Assembly: GCF_000359745.1 (NCBI RefSeq)
Contig: NZ_AQHN01000003.1
Coordinates: 1-52,449, forward strand
Origin: Rhizobium freirei PRF 81
Lineage (GTDB): Bacteria; Pseudomonadota; Alphaproteobacteria; Rhizobiales; Rhizobiaceae
DNA length: 52,449 bases
Reading direction: 5' to 3'
Shown here: positions 15,548 to 23,703 of the stretch, piece after piece
Layout: each line of letters begins with the position of its first letter
How positions within the stretch are numbered: position 1 is the first letter of the stretch
Notes under the pieces: generated by a model
What the model was told of the DNA's origin: nothing
The model's database searches: none
Seen by the model: only the letters and a program-made list of their open reading frames with translations
Program-made: the position numbers and the translations under genes

Positions 15548-17479
15548 ATGTCATTTCTGAACCGAATGAGCATTCTTTCAAAGCTGCTTTCCGTCATCAT
15601 ATTCATGTCACTGATCATCGTCGCCTGTATCTGGTATGCGACCGCAGAAATGAGGATGATCGACAATTCCTATACTGCGTTTCTCGATCACGAAGCACGC
15701 GCTGTGGCAAATGCTCGGCGCACGAACACGTTCAGCTATGAACTCGTTTACAACGTCTTCAGAGCGATTGCGGAAACTGATCCCGACCAAATAAAGCGGT
15801 CGAGCGACGCGTTTGACAGCACGGTTCCCGAACTCAAGCAAATCCTGGCCGATCTTCGTCAGCAGGCACCGGCTTTTTCCGACCGCATCGATGACCTCGG
15901 GAAGAAGACGGACCTCTTCATCAACAGCGTCACTGCGGTGATGGATCTGGTGAAGAAAGGTCAAAACAAAGAAGCTGTCGATTTGTATCATCATCAGGTT
16001 GATCCAAGCTTCCATGAGCTCAGCCTGGCGATCCGTGGTCTCACGACCGATATCCAGTCCTTCGCCGACAAGGGTTCGAACGCTTTGACGGATAAAACGA
16101 ACGCGACGCGATTCCTGACCGCGACGTCTTCGGCAGCAGGACTGGGCGCTGGTTTCGTGATGGCAATCATTGCGATTGTCTTTGGCATTAGCAAGCCGAT
16201 GGCGGCGTTGCGTGCCAGCATGGCGCGGCTGGCGTCGAACGAGACGAATATTCAAATCCCTGGAATGGCACGAGGCGACGAGCTTGGCCAAATGGCTGGT
16301 GCGGTCGAGGTGTTCCGTCAGGCAGCCATTGCGAACGAGCGGCTGGAGGCAGAAGCCGAGGCAAGCCGTTCCCAATCGGAAGCCGATCGCTTGAAAGTGG
16401 TAGCCGAGGCCGAAGCCGCCGCGCAAGAGCGCTTAAGGGAGGCAACGGCCGGCCTTGCAAATGGCTTGAAGCTGCTGGCCGCTGGCGACCTGTCGTTTCA
16501 ACTGACGGAGCCGTTCGCGCCAGACTTCGAGACACTGCGACACGATTTGAATGCGACGATCACCCAGCTCAGCGAAACGCTCCGCGAGGTCGCTCGTTCG
16601 ACGGCATCGATCGATAGCGGTTCGCGCGAGATCAGTCGGAGCGCCGACGACCTTTCGCAGCGTACCGAAAAGCAGGCGGCTTCGCTTGAGGAAACAGCTG
16701 CGGCCCTCGACCAAATCACCGTCAATGTTTCGAATTCTTCCAAACGCGCCGAGGAAGCACGCGCCGTGGCCATCCAGGCGAACGCGAGCGCTGCACGATC
16801 TGGAAAGGTCGTGGCCAACGCCGTTGAAGCCATGAGCCGCATAGAGCAGTCTTCAAATCAGATCGCCAACATCATCGGTGTCATCGACGAGATTGCCTTC
16901 CAGACCAATCTGTTGGCGCTGAACGCTGGCGTCGAAGCGGCCCGGGCTGGGGATGCCGGAAAGGGCTTCGCCGTGGTGGCGCAAGAAGTGCGCGAACTGG
17001 CGCAACGTTCAGCGCTGGCGGCCAAGGAGATCAAGGATCTCATCCGCAATTCCACGACCGAGGTCGAAAGCGGCGTCAAGCTTGTGCGCGATACCGGGGA
17101 CGTCTTGCACGCCATCGAGCAGGACGTGGTAATTATCAATCAGCATATGGATGCGATCGCGACGTCAGCACGCGAACAGTCGACGGGGCTCGCCGAGGTT
17201 AACACCGCCGTCAACCAAATGGATCAGGTGACCCAGCAGAACGCGGCCATGGTTGAGGAGACCAATGCCGCCGGCGCGACCTTAGCCGTGGAAGCCGGCC
17301 GCCTGAAGGAGCTCATCGCGGGCTTCAAACTGAGCGGCAACCAGCCGGCTGTCCGTGCCATCGACCGCGCGACCAAGCCCATCGCCTCTCCTGCCCGTGC
17401 CCTCGGCCAGAAGCTAGCCGGGGCTTTTGGCGGAAGAACCGCGGTTGCCGCATCAGCAAAGGAATGGGAGGAATTTTGA
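15548..17479 (+). CDS. Methyl-accepting chemotaxis protein with CheR-docking tail
   Basis: 643 residues. Membrane segment 1 (about 12-32), periplasmic four-helix-bundle-like sensor (33-190), membrane segment 2 (about 195-218), HAMP, a long linker rich in Ala/Glu, and a signalling domain with the hairpin tip EIAFQTNLLALNAGVEAARA. Methylation-helix-like stretches flank it. The last five residues, EWEEF, fit the tethering pentapeptide that recruits CheR/CheB. I chose the ATG at 15548 because AAGGGG (15532-15537) is ten bases upstream; a TTG at 15539 is too close. The ligand is unknown. It stands alone, away from any che operon in the window. Confidence 0.93.
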   Translation: MSFLNRMSILSKLLSVIIFMSLIIVACIWYATAEMRMIDNSYTAFLDHEARAVANARRTNTFSYELVYNVFRAIAETDPDQIKRSSDAFDSTVPELKQILADLRQQAPAFSDRIDDLGKKTDLFINSVTAVMDLVKKGQNKEAVDLYHHQVDPSFHELSLAIRGLTTDIQSFADKGSNALTDKTNATRFLTATSSAAGLGAGFVMAIIAIVFGISKPMAALRASMARLASNETNIQIPGMARGDELGQMAGAVEVFRQAAIANERLEAEAEASRSQSEADRLKVVAEAEAAAQERLREATAGLANGLKLLAAGDLSFQLTEPFAPDFETLRHDLNATITQLSETLREVARSTASIDSGSREISRSADDLSQRTEKQAASLEETAAALDQITVNVSNSSKRAEEARAVAIQANASAARSGKVVANAVEAMSRIEQSSNQIANIIGVIDEIAFQTNLLALNAGVEAARAGDAGKGFAVVAQEVRELAQRSALAAKEIKDLIRNSTTEVESGVKLVRDTGDVLHAIEQDVVIINQHMDAIATSAREQSTGLAEVNTAVNQMDQVTQQNAAMVEETNAAGATLAVEAGRLKELIAGFKLSGNQPAVRAIDRATKPIASPARALGQKLAGAFGGRTAVAASAKEWEEF

Positions 17480-17483
17480 TCTC

Positions 17484-17503
17484 GGCCCTCAAGACTTAGG
17501 GCC
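17484..17503 (+). terminator. Hairpin after the chemoreceptor gene
   Basis: Arms GGCCCT (17484-17489) and AGGGCC (17498-17503) with an 8-base loop, four bases after the stop. A TTTT appears only ten bases further on, so termination is possible but not certain. Confidence 0.45.
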
Positions 17504-17811
17504 ACGCCGCCGCTTTTCCCGGTGAGCCTATTCAGTATCAAGCCCGCAGCCGCGCCAAGCCTGGCGCGTGGATGGTGGACGTCCGCAACTGCCCGCAGCG
17601 ACGCCACAACGATCAGCGCGCCGGGGACAATATCCGTCGGGCAGATATGAATTCTGCGAAGAGAAGGGGCCGGAGGCTGCTGCTCTCCGGCGCTTTCTAT
17701 ATCGTAGCTTACGCATCTGCTCGCTGCTTATCCGTTCAGGTCGACGCCCTTCGGTTTTCCTCATGGCAGCAGCTCTTCGCGTTGCGCACCAGCTTCGCCA
17801 AAACCTGCACC
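17504..17811. other. No gene recognised
   Basis: Several overlapping open frames on both strands have no recognisable features and are probably chance. The minus-strand continuation of the GGDEF remnant ends at 17812. Confidence 0.35.
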
Positions 17812-18140
17812 TCAAGCTCGAAGCATTTCTCCGCCTGGTGCGACGATCCGATGTGCTCCCTCCAGCGGCAGACCATCATCCATATGCCACCCCTGCGCCG
17901 ACACACCGAGCGCCGCGCGGCTTGCCGGGCCACGGTCTGCCGCAACGCAGTCACGGCCATTCGTTTTGGCACCATAGAGCGCTTGATCCGCAGCCTCCAC
18001 CAGCTCGGCTTGGCTGGTGAACGTCGATATCTCTGACATGCTCGCCACTCCAGTGCCGATCGTCACGATCGACTTGTTGCTTCCTCTGCGTGGTATTGCA
18101 AGCTACGCAACGTGGAGCGCAAAGCCTCAGCCAACCGTGG
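17812..18140 (-). pseudogene. C-terminal remnant of a GGDEF (diguanylate cyclase) gene
   Basis: The minus strand encodes the end of a GGDEF domain: VTIGTGVASMSE, then ELVEAADQALYGAKTNGRD, the usual last helix. Upstream, in another frame, RLAEALRSTLRSL fits the preceding helix of the same domain; the frames part near 18066 at a one-base difference, next to an in-frame stop. The GG(D/E)EF active-site loop and everything before it are missing. No product is expected. Confidence 0.65.
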
Positions 18141-18332
18141 CATGCTCCTCATCCTTCCAAGGGAAGGCTGCGCTGTGCTCGCTCCGTGTGGCGACAAGAG
18201 CCGCCCCCCAACACAAGAGTTTTCACCTACACGGCATAAATTTTGCTTCTGTGGTCGACGGAGACGGTTGAGAAATCCCGATACCGTTTCCGTCCTCAGT
18301 TGCCACATATTTCATCAACCGACCGATTTCGC

Positions 18333-19322
18333 ATGCCTCAAAATATTTCGTCTGATTTCATCCCCCGCTTTCAGGGTTCAACTTTCGAATACATGCTGGA
18401 GACTTTCGCTGGAAGTTTCGGCTCTTTCGACGCGTGGCGCACCGGTCGTGAGCAAGCTTTCTGCTGGAAGGCAGATTTTTGGTCCGACGGTAAGTTGTCG
18501 CTGATCAGCGGGCAGTATTCTTCCGAATGGTGCGCAAGGGCGGCACCTGAGACGCCGGAATGGCTGTCGGTCATCCTTCCTCGCGCCGGCGCTGTCGATA
18601 TAACGCTTGGTCGAGCTGAAATTGAAGGAACACCTGGGCGACTGCTGTTGGCGAATAATCGCGAGGCTGAACGCATCTCCGTACGAGGAGCACCTCACCG
18701 GTCGGATGTCCTTCGCCTGAACTGGACAATGATTGCGCAGACCGTCACCGCCATACTGGAGGTGCCGCTGATTGGGTCAATGGATTTGGCGCCGACCATC
18801 GATCTCTCCACGACATCAGGTCAATTGATCAGCGGTTTAGCCGAAACGCTCATTATCGGCATGCGTAACAACGGACCGCTATTTCACTCGCCAATCGCGA
18901 TGTCGAACCTGACCCATGCACTTGCCGATCTCGTAGTGCGCTCGATTCCTCATCGGTTCTCATATCTCCTCGACAAGAAGGTTCACTTGATCGCGCCGCG
19001 GCATATCCATCGCGCAATCGAATTCATGCATGTAAACATCGAGAAGCCGCTGACGATGCAAAGCGTAGCGGACGCGGCCGGCGTTTCCATCCGCTCGCTT
19101 GAGACGGGGTTTCGCAGTTTTAGAGGTACGACACCGTCAGCCTACCTGCGGAAGATTCGTTTGCAGGCCGCCCGGGAGGATCTGCTCGATCCTTTAAACC
19201 GGCAATCGCTGCGGGAGGTGTGCCTAAAGTGGGGGTTCTTTCATTTCGGTCGTTTTGCTTCGAGCTACAGGATGGTTTACGGGGAGAAGCCGTCGGAAAC
19301 GAAAAAGCGATCCGGCTGTTGA
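18333..19322 (+). CDS. AraC-family transcriptional regulator
   Basis: About 329 residues from the ATG at 18333 (MPQNISSDFIPRF); the frame is open to 18243 and neither start has a clear ribosome site. The N-terminal two thirds resemble the ligand-binding half of AraC_binding_2-type regulators. The C-terminal domain (last 100 residues) has two helix-turn-helix motifs: LTMQSVADAAGVSIRSLETGFRSF and SLREVCLKWGFFHFGRFASSYR, with the usual GTTPSAYLRKIRLQAAR linker. No operon partner: the gene after it is on the other strand. Target and ligand are unknown. Confidence 0.85.
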   Translation: MPQNISSDFIPRFQGSTFEYMLETFAGSFGSFDAWRTGREQAFCWKADFWSDGKLSLISGQYSSEWCARAAPETPEWLSVILPRAGAVDITLGRAEIEGTPGRLLLANNREAERISVRGAPHRSDVLRLNWTMIAQTVTAILEVPLIGSMDLAPTIDLSTTSGQLISGLAETLIIGMRNNGPLFHSPIAMSNLTHALADLVVRSIPHRFSYLLDKKVHLIAPRHIHRAIEFMHVNIEKPLTMQSVADAAGVSIRSLETGFRSFRGTTPSAYLRKIRLQAAREDLLDPLNRQSLREVCLKWGFFHFGRFASSYRMVYGEKPSETKKRSGC

Positions 19323-19509
19323 TATCGAGACCGTCAAAGCCTCTATCCTCTTGCTATCTGGACCGCAATAAATGGCCGCCCGGCTGCGTTGCTCGCCCCT
19401 GAGCAAGGTCATAACAGGGAAGAGAAAGCCTGCATTTTCATGCAGTTGCCCAATCCGGCGGATTACCTGTCACCTGACTATTTTGAGGTCATGATGCTTC
19501 TAAGCCGCG

Positions 19510-19626
19510 GTGCAAAACGCGCCCCACGTTATCGACGCCTATTTTAGCAGCCGTATTCGCCTGCAACGCAAGTTCAGGTGGATGAGCCAGGCGGAGCTTG
19601 CAGTGCGATTTGGGACTATCGCGTAA
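19510..19626 (+). pseudogene. N-terminal remnant of an XRE-family regulator
   Basis: A 38-codon frame (GTG at 19510) reads APHVIDAYFSSRIRLQRKF followed by WMSQAELAVRFGTIA and a stop. This matches the first helices of rhizobial Cro/CI-type regulators (pattern VD.H.GSRIR.RR...GMSQE.L...LGI). The rest of the helix-turn-helix and the C-terminal part are gone. It lies directly beside the LuxR-type gene, on the opposite strand. Confidence 0.55.
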
Positions 19627-19634
19627 AAGAATTG

Positions 19635-20480
19635 CTATCCGACGAGCTCTCGGATCTTGTAGGCAACTTCGGTTCGGTTCGTCGCATTTAGCTTCTTCAT
19701 GATGTTGCGAATGTGCACTTTGACGGTGCTTTCGCAAAGATCCATCTCATAGGCGATGATCTTGTTCGCCTTGCCCCGCCGCAGCGCTTCGGCGACCACG
19801 ACTTCGCGTCGTGTAAACAGGCTGTCGAGGCAATGGTTTCTGCTGGTCATGGGAGCGATCGCCTCCTTGGCAGCCAACAGGCTGCTCGCCGGCACGAAGA
19901 CACCGCCTGCGCGTGCGAGCGCTACAGCTTCCGCGGCAACCTTTATTCCGACGCTCGTCGGTATATAGCCGCGCGCGCCGCATTCCAGCGCATGCAATAG
20001 TTGTGCAAGCTCATCGTCATCGGCACCCACGATCACGGGACTTGTCTGGAAGCGTTCGACCAAGGCGCAGATCTTGGCACTGACGTCGGCATCGGAAACC
20101 TTGCGTCCGCCGATCATGAAAAGCACAGCGGATGGCAATACTTCCATATTGCGCATGTGCCATTCGTCCAGCGACCCGACCGTAACGATGTGCAGGGCGC
20201 TGTCGCACTCCGTCAAACTCTTCGATAGGCACTCGCGATCCAGCGCGCGGGAATCGATAAGAAGGATGTAGTCTTCCCACTCATCGGCGCTGGGTGCGCC
20301 AGCCGCGACGAATGGCTTCGAGGCGTCGGATGTGCGAACTGAAATAATACGCGCGTCCGATCCTTGCGCAAATATCTCATTCTTGAACGACTGTCCAATC
20401 ATAGCCTCGACTCCCGGCTCTAAAATTAGCTCGTGTATTTTTTCAACTACCTCAGTATTTACCAGTCCAAAGAACGCCAA
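19635..20480 (-). CDS. LuxR-type transcriptional regulator with receiver-like domain
   Basis: 281 residues. The middle part (about 65-190) resembles a degenerate receiver domain (HIVTVGSLDEW, PVIVGADDDELAQLLHALECGARGYIP), but a clear phospho-acceptor pocket is not visible. The C-terminal 65 residues are a LuxR/NarL HTH: FTRREVVVAEALRRGKANKIIAYEMDLCESTVKVHIRNIMKKL, then NRTEVAY. Such proteins in rhizobia often regulate surface polysaccharide or motility genes; nothing in this locus says which. The long AT-rich region upstream holds a 14-base palindrome that may be its operator. Confidence 0.85.
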   Translation of the reverse strand: MAFFGLVNTEVVEKIHELILEPGVEAMIGQSFKNEIFAQGSDARIISVRTSDASKPFVAAGAPSADEWEDYILLIDSRALDRECLSKSLTECDSALHIVTVGSLDEWHMRNMEVLPSAVLFMIGGRKVSDADVSAKICALVERFQTSPVIVGADDDELAQLLHALECGARGYIPTSVGIKVAAEAVALARAGGVFVPASSLLAAKEAIAPMTSRNHCLDSLFTRREVVVAEALRRGKANKIIAYEMDLCESTVKVHIRNIMKKLNATNRTEVAYKIRELVG

Positions 20481-20917
20481 ATTCGCTTAAGTCGATGTTT
20501 TTCTTGATTTTGAATTTCGGCTCTCTCATTTTTTAAATTTTATTTGATCGCACAGATTGCATGTTTTACTTTTTGGCACATTAACATATGTTAACGATGA
20601 ATCGAAATATTAAATATAATTTGCTTTTATTCTCCATTTGCAATAGATGCCGATTTTTGTTCGAGTGATAGTTGTGTTTGTGCGATCCGCGAGACGCGCG
20701 ATTGAGGACGATCACGATATCGTCGCAACGACAGCCGATCCGCTTCAAACATGTCCTTGACCCAGATCGTCATACCGAAGGCTTGTTTGAGAACTTAACC
20801 TGGCATCGCGACCGCACGTCATCAGCCGTTTCGATCCATACAACCCTGCATTACAGGGCGCCCGGATATCTTGGCCGAGATCCAAACTGGGGGGAGTGCC
20901 CGCCCGTTACGCGGCAT
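20481..20917. other. AT-rich regulatory region with palindrome
   Basis: 437 bases with no credible gene. The first 190 bases are markedly AT-rich compared with the neighbours. TTAACATATGTTAA (20581-20594) is a perfect palindrome about 100 bases upstream of the LuxR-type start. From about 20680 GC rises again. The convergent end of the TadE-like gene is at 20918. Confidence 0.45.
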
Positions 20918-21502
20918 CTAATCGTAAGCAATTTTGTCGGCGGTTCGCGGCCGGTTGAAGAAGTAGCGTTCGAAGCTGTAACCATTCGTGCCGGTAAAAT
21001 TGCCGAGCAGGTTTGAAAGCGGCGTTGTGAATGAGTATTGCACGCGGGTGAGGACGACCTGTACACCCTGTTCCTGTATCTTTGCAGGCACCGCGATCGG
21101 GCTTGCCGCGCCTGTAGCAAGCGAAGAGGCATTGAATGCGGCCGACCAATTTACCGTAGCGGCACCATTTGCCGCCACGTCTTCCACAGCGACCGTAACG
21201 GTCAGTCCTGTCGTATCATAGGGCTGCAGAATGAAGCTCATTCCCGAGAGCAGTCCGGCGACATTGGATCTCGTCCACGTACCCTGCTGCGAAATCACAT
21301 CTCCGGTGGTGGTGGCGATTTCATCGAGCTTGCGGCTGACGGTCAGGGCATGGCCAAGATCGACGGTTGCCGCCAGAAGGAGGAGCAGGATCGGCAAAAC
21401 GAGCGCAAACTCCACACCCGACGTGCCGGTACGATCACTTATCAAGTGCCGAAGACAGAAGGCGGCAATCCGGCGCTTAGGCCGATGGCGTTTGATTATC
21501 AT
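20918..21502 (-). CDS. TadE-like pilus assembly / minor pilin protein
   Basis: 194 residues from the ATG at 21502. A basic N-terminus is followed by TSGVEFALVLPILLLLLAA (about 27-45), the prepilin-like TadE hydrophobic segment with the conserved Glu. The rest is a secreted domain of about 145 residues ending near SFERYFFNRPRTADK. TadE-type proteins are processed by a prepilin peptidase and act in Flp/Tad pilus assembly in the envelope. It lies one base after the stop of the preceding TadE-like gene. A longer frame to 21673 lies inside that gene and is rejected. Confidence 0.85.
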   Translation of the reverse strand: MIIKRHRPKRRIAAFCLRHLISDRTGTSGVEFALVLPILLLLLAATVDLGHALTVSRKLDEIATTTGDVISQQGTWTRSNVAGLLSGMSFILQPYDTTGLTVTVAVEDVAANGAATVNWSAAFNASSLATGAASPIAVPAKIQEQGVQVVLTRVQYSFTTPLSNLLGNFTGTNGYSFERYFFNRPRTADKIAYD

Positions 21503-21503
21503 G

Positions 21504-22034
21504 TCAGGATGGCTCGTTACGAAACAGAACGGTCGCATCAAGAAGATAGCGACCATCCGCCAGCTTCGCGCTGGAGTAGGTGAAGTAGTTGACGACGGAA
21601 CTCCACGGCAGAAATGCCTGCACCAGCATATAATCACTCGCCTTGCCGGTGGCAAAAGTCTCGGTGACGGCAAGATTGCCTGCGCTGTCGATCGCAGTGG
21701 CGCTGGTGACAGCGGACAGGTTGGAGATGACGTCGACCTTGATCAGGAGATTATCCGAGCAACTGAAGGTAAAAGCCATATCGGCGCAGATTTTCACCTT
21801 GAAATCGGTCAGCGTCATATTCGACGCGGCGGCCTCACCCGTTCTGATCATGCGGGACATCTTCTGCACCGACGCATCAAGGCTCGAGGCTGCGAAGAAC
21901 ATCACGGAGACCTCGATGATGGCGAAAATCATCAGGGACAGCGGCAGTATCAGCAGTGCGAATTCGACCGCGGCCGCTCCGCTGCGATCGGTAAACAGGT
22001 AACGGAGAGGCTCGGTTGGTCTGGGCCGCATCAT
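21504..22034 (-). CDS. TadE-like pilus assembly / minor pilin protein
   Basis: 176 residues from the ATG at 22034, which overlaps the TadG-like stop as ATGA. The prepilin-like segment GAAAVEFALLILPLSLMIFA (near 19-38) has the conserved Glu. The remaining 140 residues form a secreted domain. Paralogous to the next gene. With the TadG-like gene it makes a three-gene unit on the minus strand; no tadZ, tadA, tadB, rcpC or flp gene is nearby, so these proteins must work with a Tad machine encoded elsewhere. Confidence 0.85.
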   Translation of the reverse strand: MMRPRPTEPLRYLFTDRSGAAAVEFALLILPLSLMIFAIIEVSVMFFAASSLDASVQKMSRMIRTGEAAASNMTLTDFKVKICADMAFTFSCSDNLLIKVDVISNLSAVTSATAIDSAGNLAVTETFATGKASDYMLVQAFLPWSSVVNYFTYSSAKLADGRYLLDATVLFRNEPS

Positions 22035-23410
22035 TGGGTCAGCCGCACGGATGCTAGATATTGCGTGAAGAGCGCCGACAGGCCGGCCACGATATCGGTC
22101 GACGAGGACGCGGAAATGAACAGGCTCTTGGACGAGGCGCAATCCGCAAGTGCATAAGGAATGTAGTCGCGGCGTGTGATGTTGGCAGATACACCGCTAT
22201 CCATGACGCCGCCCCATGTGCTGCGCCAATTGGCGCTCGACATTGTCGAGCCGACGGTATTGTTGTAACCCCAGTCGGTGGTAATGGGCAGATATTCGGT
22301 ATAAAGCACCGCCATGGTATTCGACTGGTTCTTCAAATATGCGCACCAGTCGGGATTGATGGGTGCAACCTTATTCCACGATGATCCAGCGGTCTTCATT
22401 TTTGAACCTGACCATGTCACGCCATCCGTCACCCACTCACGCTTCGATTGAACGCCGTCCGTCAGCAACAGCACCAATTTGAGTGGCTTGGCCAAGGAAC
22501 TGCCATCTCCGCCGCTACCGACTTTCTGCTGCAGAGCCGGCAGAGCGACGTCGAAGAACGTGTAGTTAGTGGATGTCGCGCTGGTCAGCCCGTAACTGTC
22601 GTCCGAGAGGCGCTTGCGGGCATCGGACGTCTCCAGCGTGGGAGCCAGAACTTCCGTAGATGTATCTCCGAGACTATAAAGTCCGACCTTGATGCGCTCG
22701 TGACTGCTGTCGGCCTCATCGATCATATCGATAACCTCGTTGACGGCATCCACAGCCACATCCGCACGCAGCTTAATGCCTTTGGCATGCGCGTAAGCAT
22801 AGTTGTTGACATAACTCACGCCTCCAGCGGTGTGAGCGTCCCCGGTATGACAAGCGAACTGGCAGCCGATGCCGTTATACATCGTCTGCTGACCGGCTGT
22901 CGTTGCAGCCAGCAGCATCGAAGGCGATTTATCGATAACGATATAGACGTTCAGATAGGATGTCGCCGGACCCTTGACGGAACTTGCGACACTAACCGGG
23001 ATATTTTCTATATCGGCAATCTTCATGAGCGTTGTTGGAACGATACCGCTCGCCGATGCAGTTATCTTGTGATTGCTCGTGTCTATCTCGATGTCGCCGA
23101 TGGAGTAACTGCTTTCTACCTGAGTACTGAACCAATCCGCGATTTTCTGTTTGAGGGCATCCGTATCACTGGTATTGATCTGCTTCACTGCGGCGATCAA
23201 CGCCGCATCGAGATCGCTCTGCATACGCTGCCTGACGTTGTAGGCCCGGATGTAGTCGAGGCTTGCACCGACTGCGAGGATCATCGGAACCAGGGATAGG
23301 GCCACGACGATCGCGACATTGCCGCTTCGGTTTACGAGCAATGCCCGGGATAGTTTCAAAAAATGGTCGCGTGAGATAAAATGTTTTGGTTTCAAAGTCG
23401 GCACCAACAT
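22031..23410 (-). CDS. TadG-like protein with von Willebrand factor A domain
   Basis: 459 residues. The N-terminal TadG/TadE-like hydrophobic segment (NVAIVVALSLVPMILAVGA, 31-49) is followed by a helical region with ADWFSTQ. From about 150 a vWA domain begins: VYIVIDKSPSM carries the MIDAS pattern D-x-S-x-S (Asp160, Ser162, Ser164), and LVLLLTDGVQ holds the later Asp. Several Cys residues (CQFACH, DWCAYL, DCAS) suggest disulfides outside the membrane. TadG proteins anchor or organise the pilus at the cell surface. First gene of the three-gene unit; a 17-base inverted repeat overlaps its start codon. Confidence 0.87.
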   Translation of the reverse strand: MLVPTLKPKHFISRDHFLKLSRALLVNRSGNVAIVVALSLVPMILAVGASLDYIRAYNVRQRMQSDLDAALIAAVKQINTSDTDALKQKIADWFSTQVESSYSIGDIEIDTSNHKITASASGIVPTTLMKIADIENIPVSVASSVKGPATSYLNVYIVIDKSPSMLLAATTAGQQTMYNGIGCQFACHTGDAHTAGGVSYVNNYAYAHAKGIKLRADVAVDAVNEVIDMIDEADSSHERIKVGLYSLGDTSTEVLAPTLETSDARKRLSDDSYGLTSATSTNYTFFDVALPALQQKVGSGGDGSSLAKPLKLVLLLTDGVQSKREWVTDGVTWSGSKMKTAGSSWNKVAPINPDWCAYLKNQSNTMAVLYTEYLPITTDWGYNNTVGSTMSSANWRSTWGGVMDSGVSANITRRDYIPYALADCASSKSLFISASSSTDIVAGLSALFTQYLASVRLTQ

Positions 23411-23424
23411 TAGTCATACTAATG
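23408..23424. promoter_or_regulatory. Inverted repeat across the TadG-like start codon
   Basis: Arms CATTAGT (23408-23414) and ACTAATG (23418-23424) flank CAT. The left arm contains the start codon on the minus strand. It could be an operator or an mRNA hairpin that hides the start. The 293-base gap 23411-23703 contains nothing else I can assign. Confidence 0.4.
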
Positions 23425-23703
23425 CACAACTCAGGCCGATTTGAGCTTAATCAGTTCTTTACATTGCCGCACGATCCGCTGAATTTCCGGTGACCCGCCC
23501 AGATTTCTGCGCAATTTGGCTGCGCTGCGTTTTTTGGATATTTCTACTGCTACATTTGGAAACCCGAACAAAATGCGCCAAAGCAGCAACAGATCATACT
23601 CTTCCCTTGTTCATGTCAGCGGTTAGCCTGACCAAAACTGGTCCAGTTTGAAGTGTTCACCTGGTTGGCTGTTTCCATGATGATAAGCAATGGCTTCCAG
23701 ATT

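Noticed and set aside
17568..18036. Two overlapping plus-strand frames of about 150 codons
   Set aside because: No family features, mutually overlapping, and antisense to the GGDEF remnant.
20672..21016. Plus-strand 114-codon frame
   Set aside because: It overlaps the end of the TadE-like gene on the other strand and has no recognisable features.
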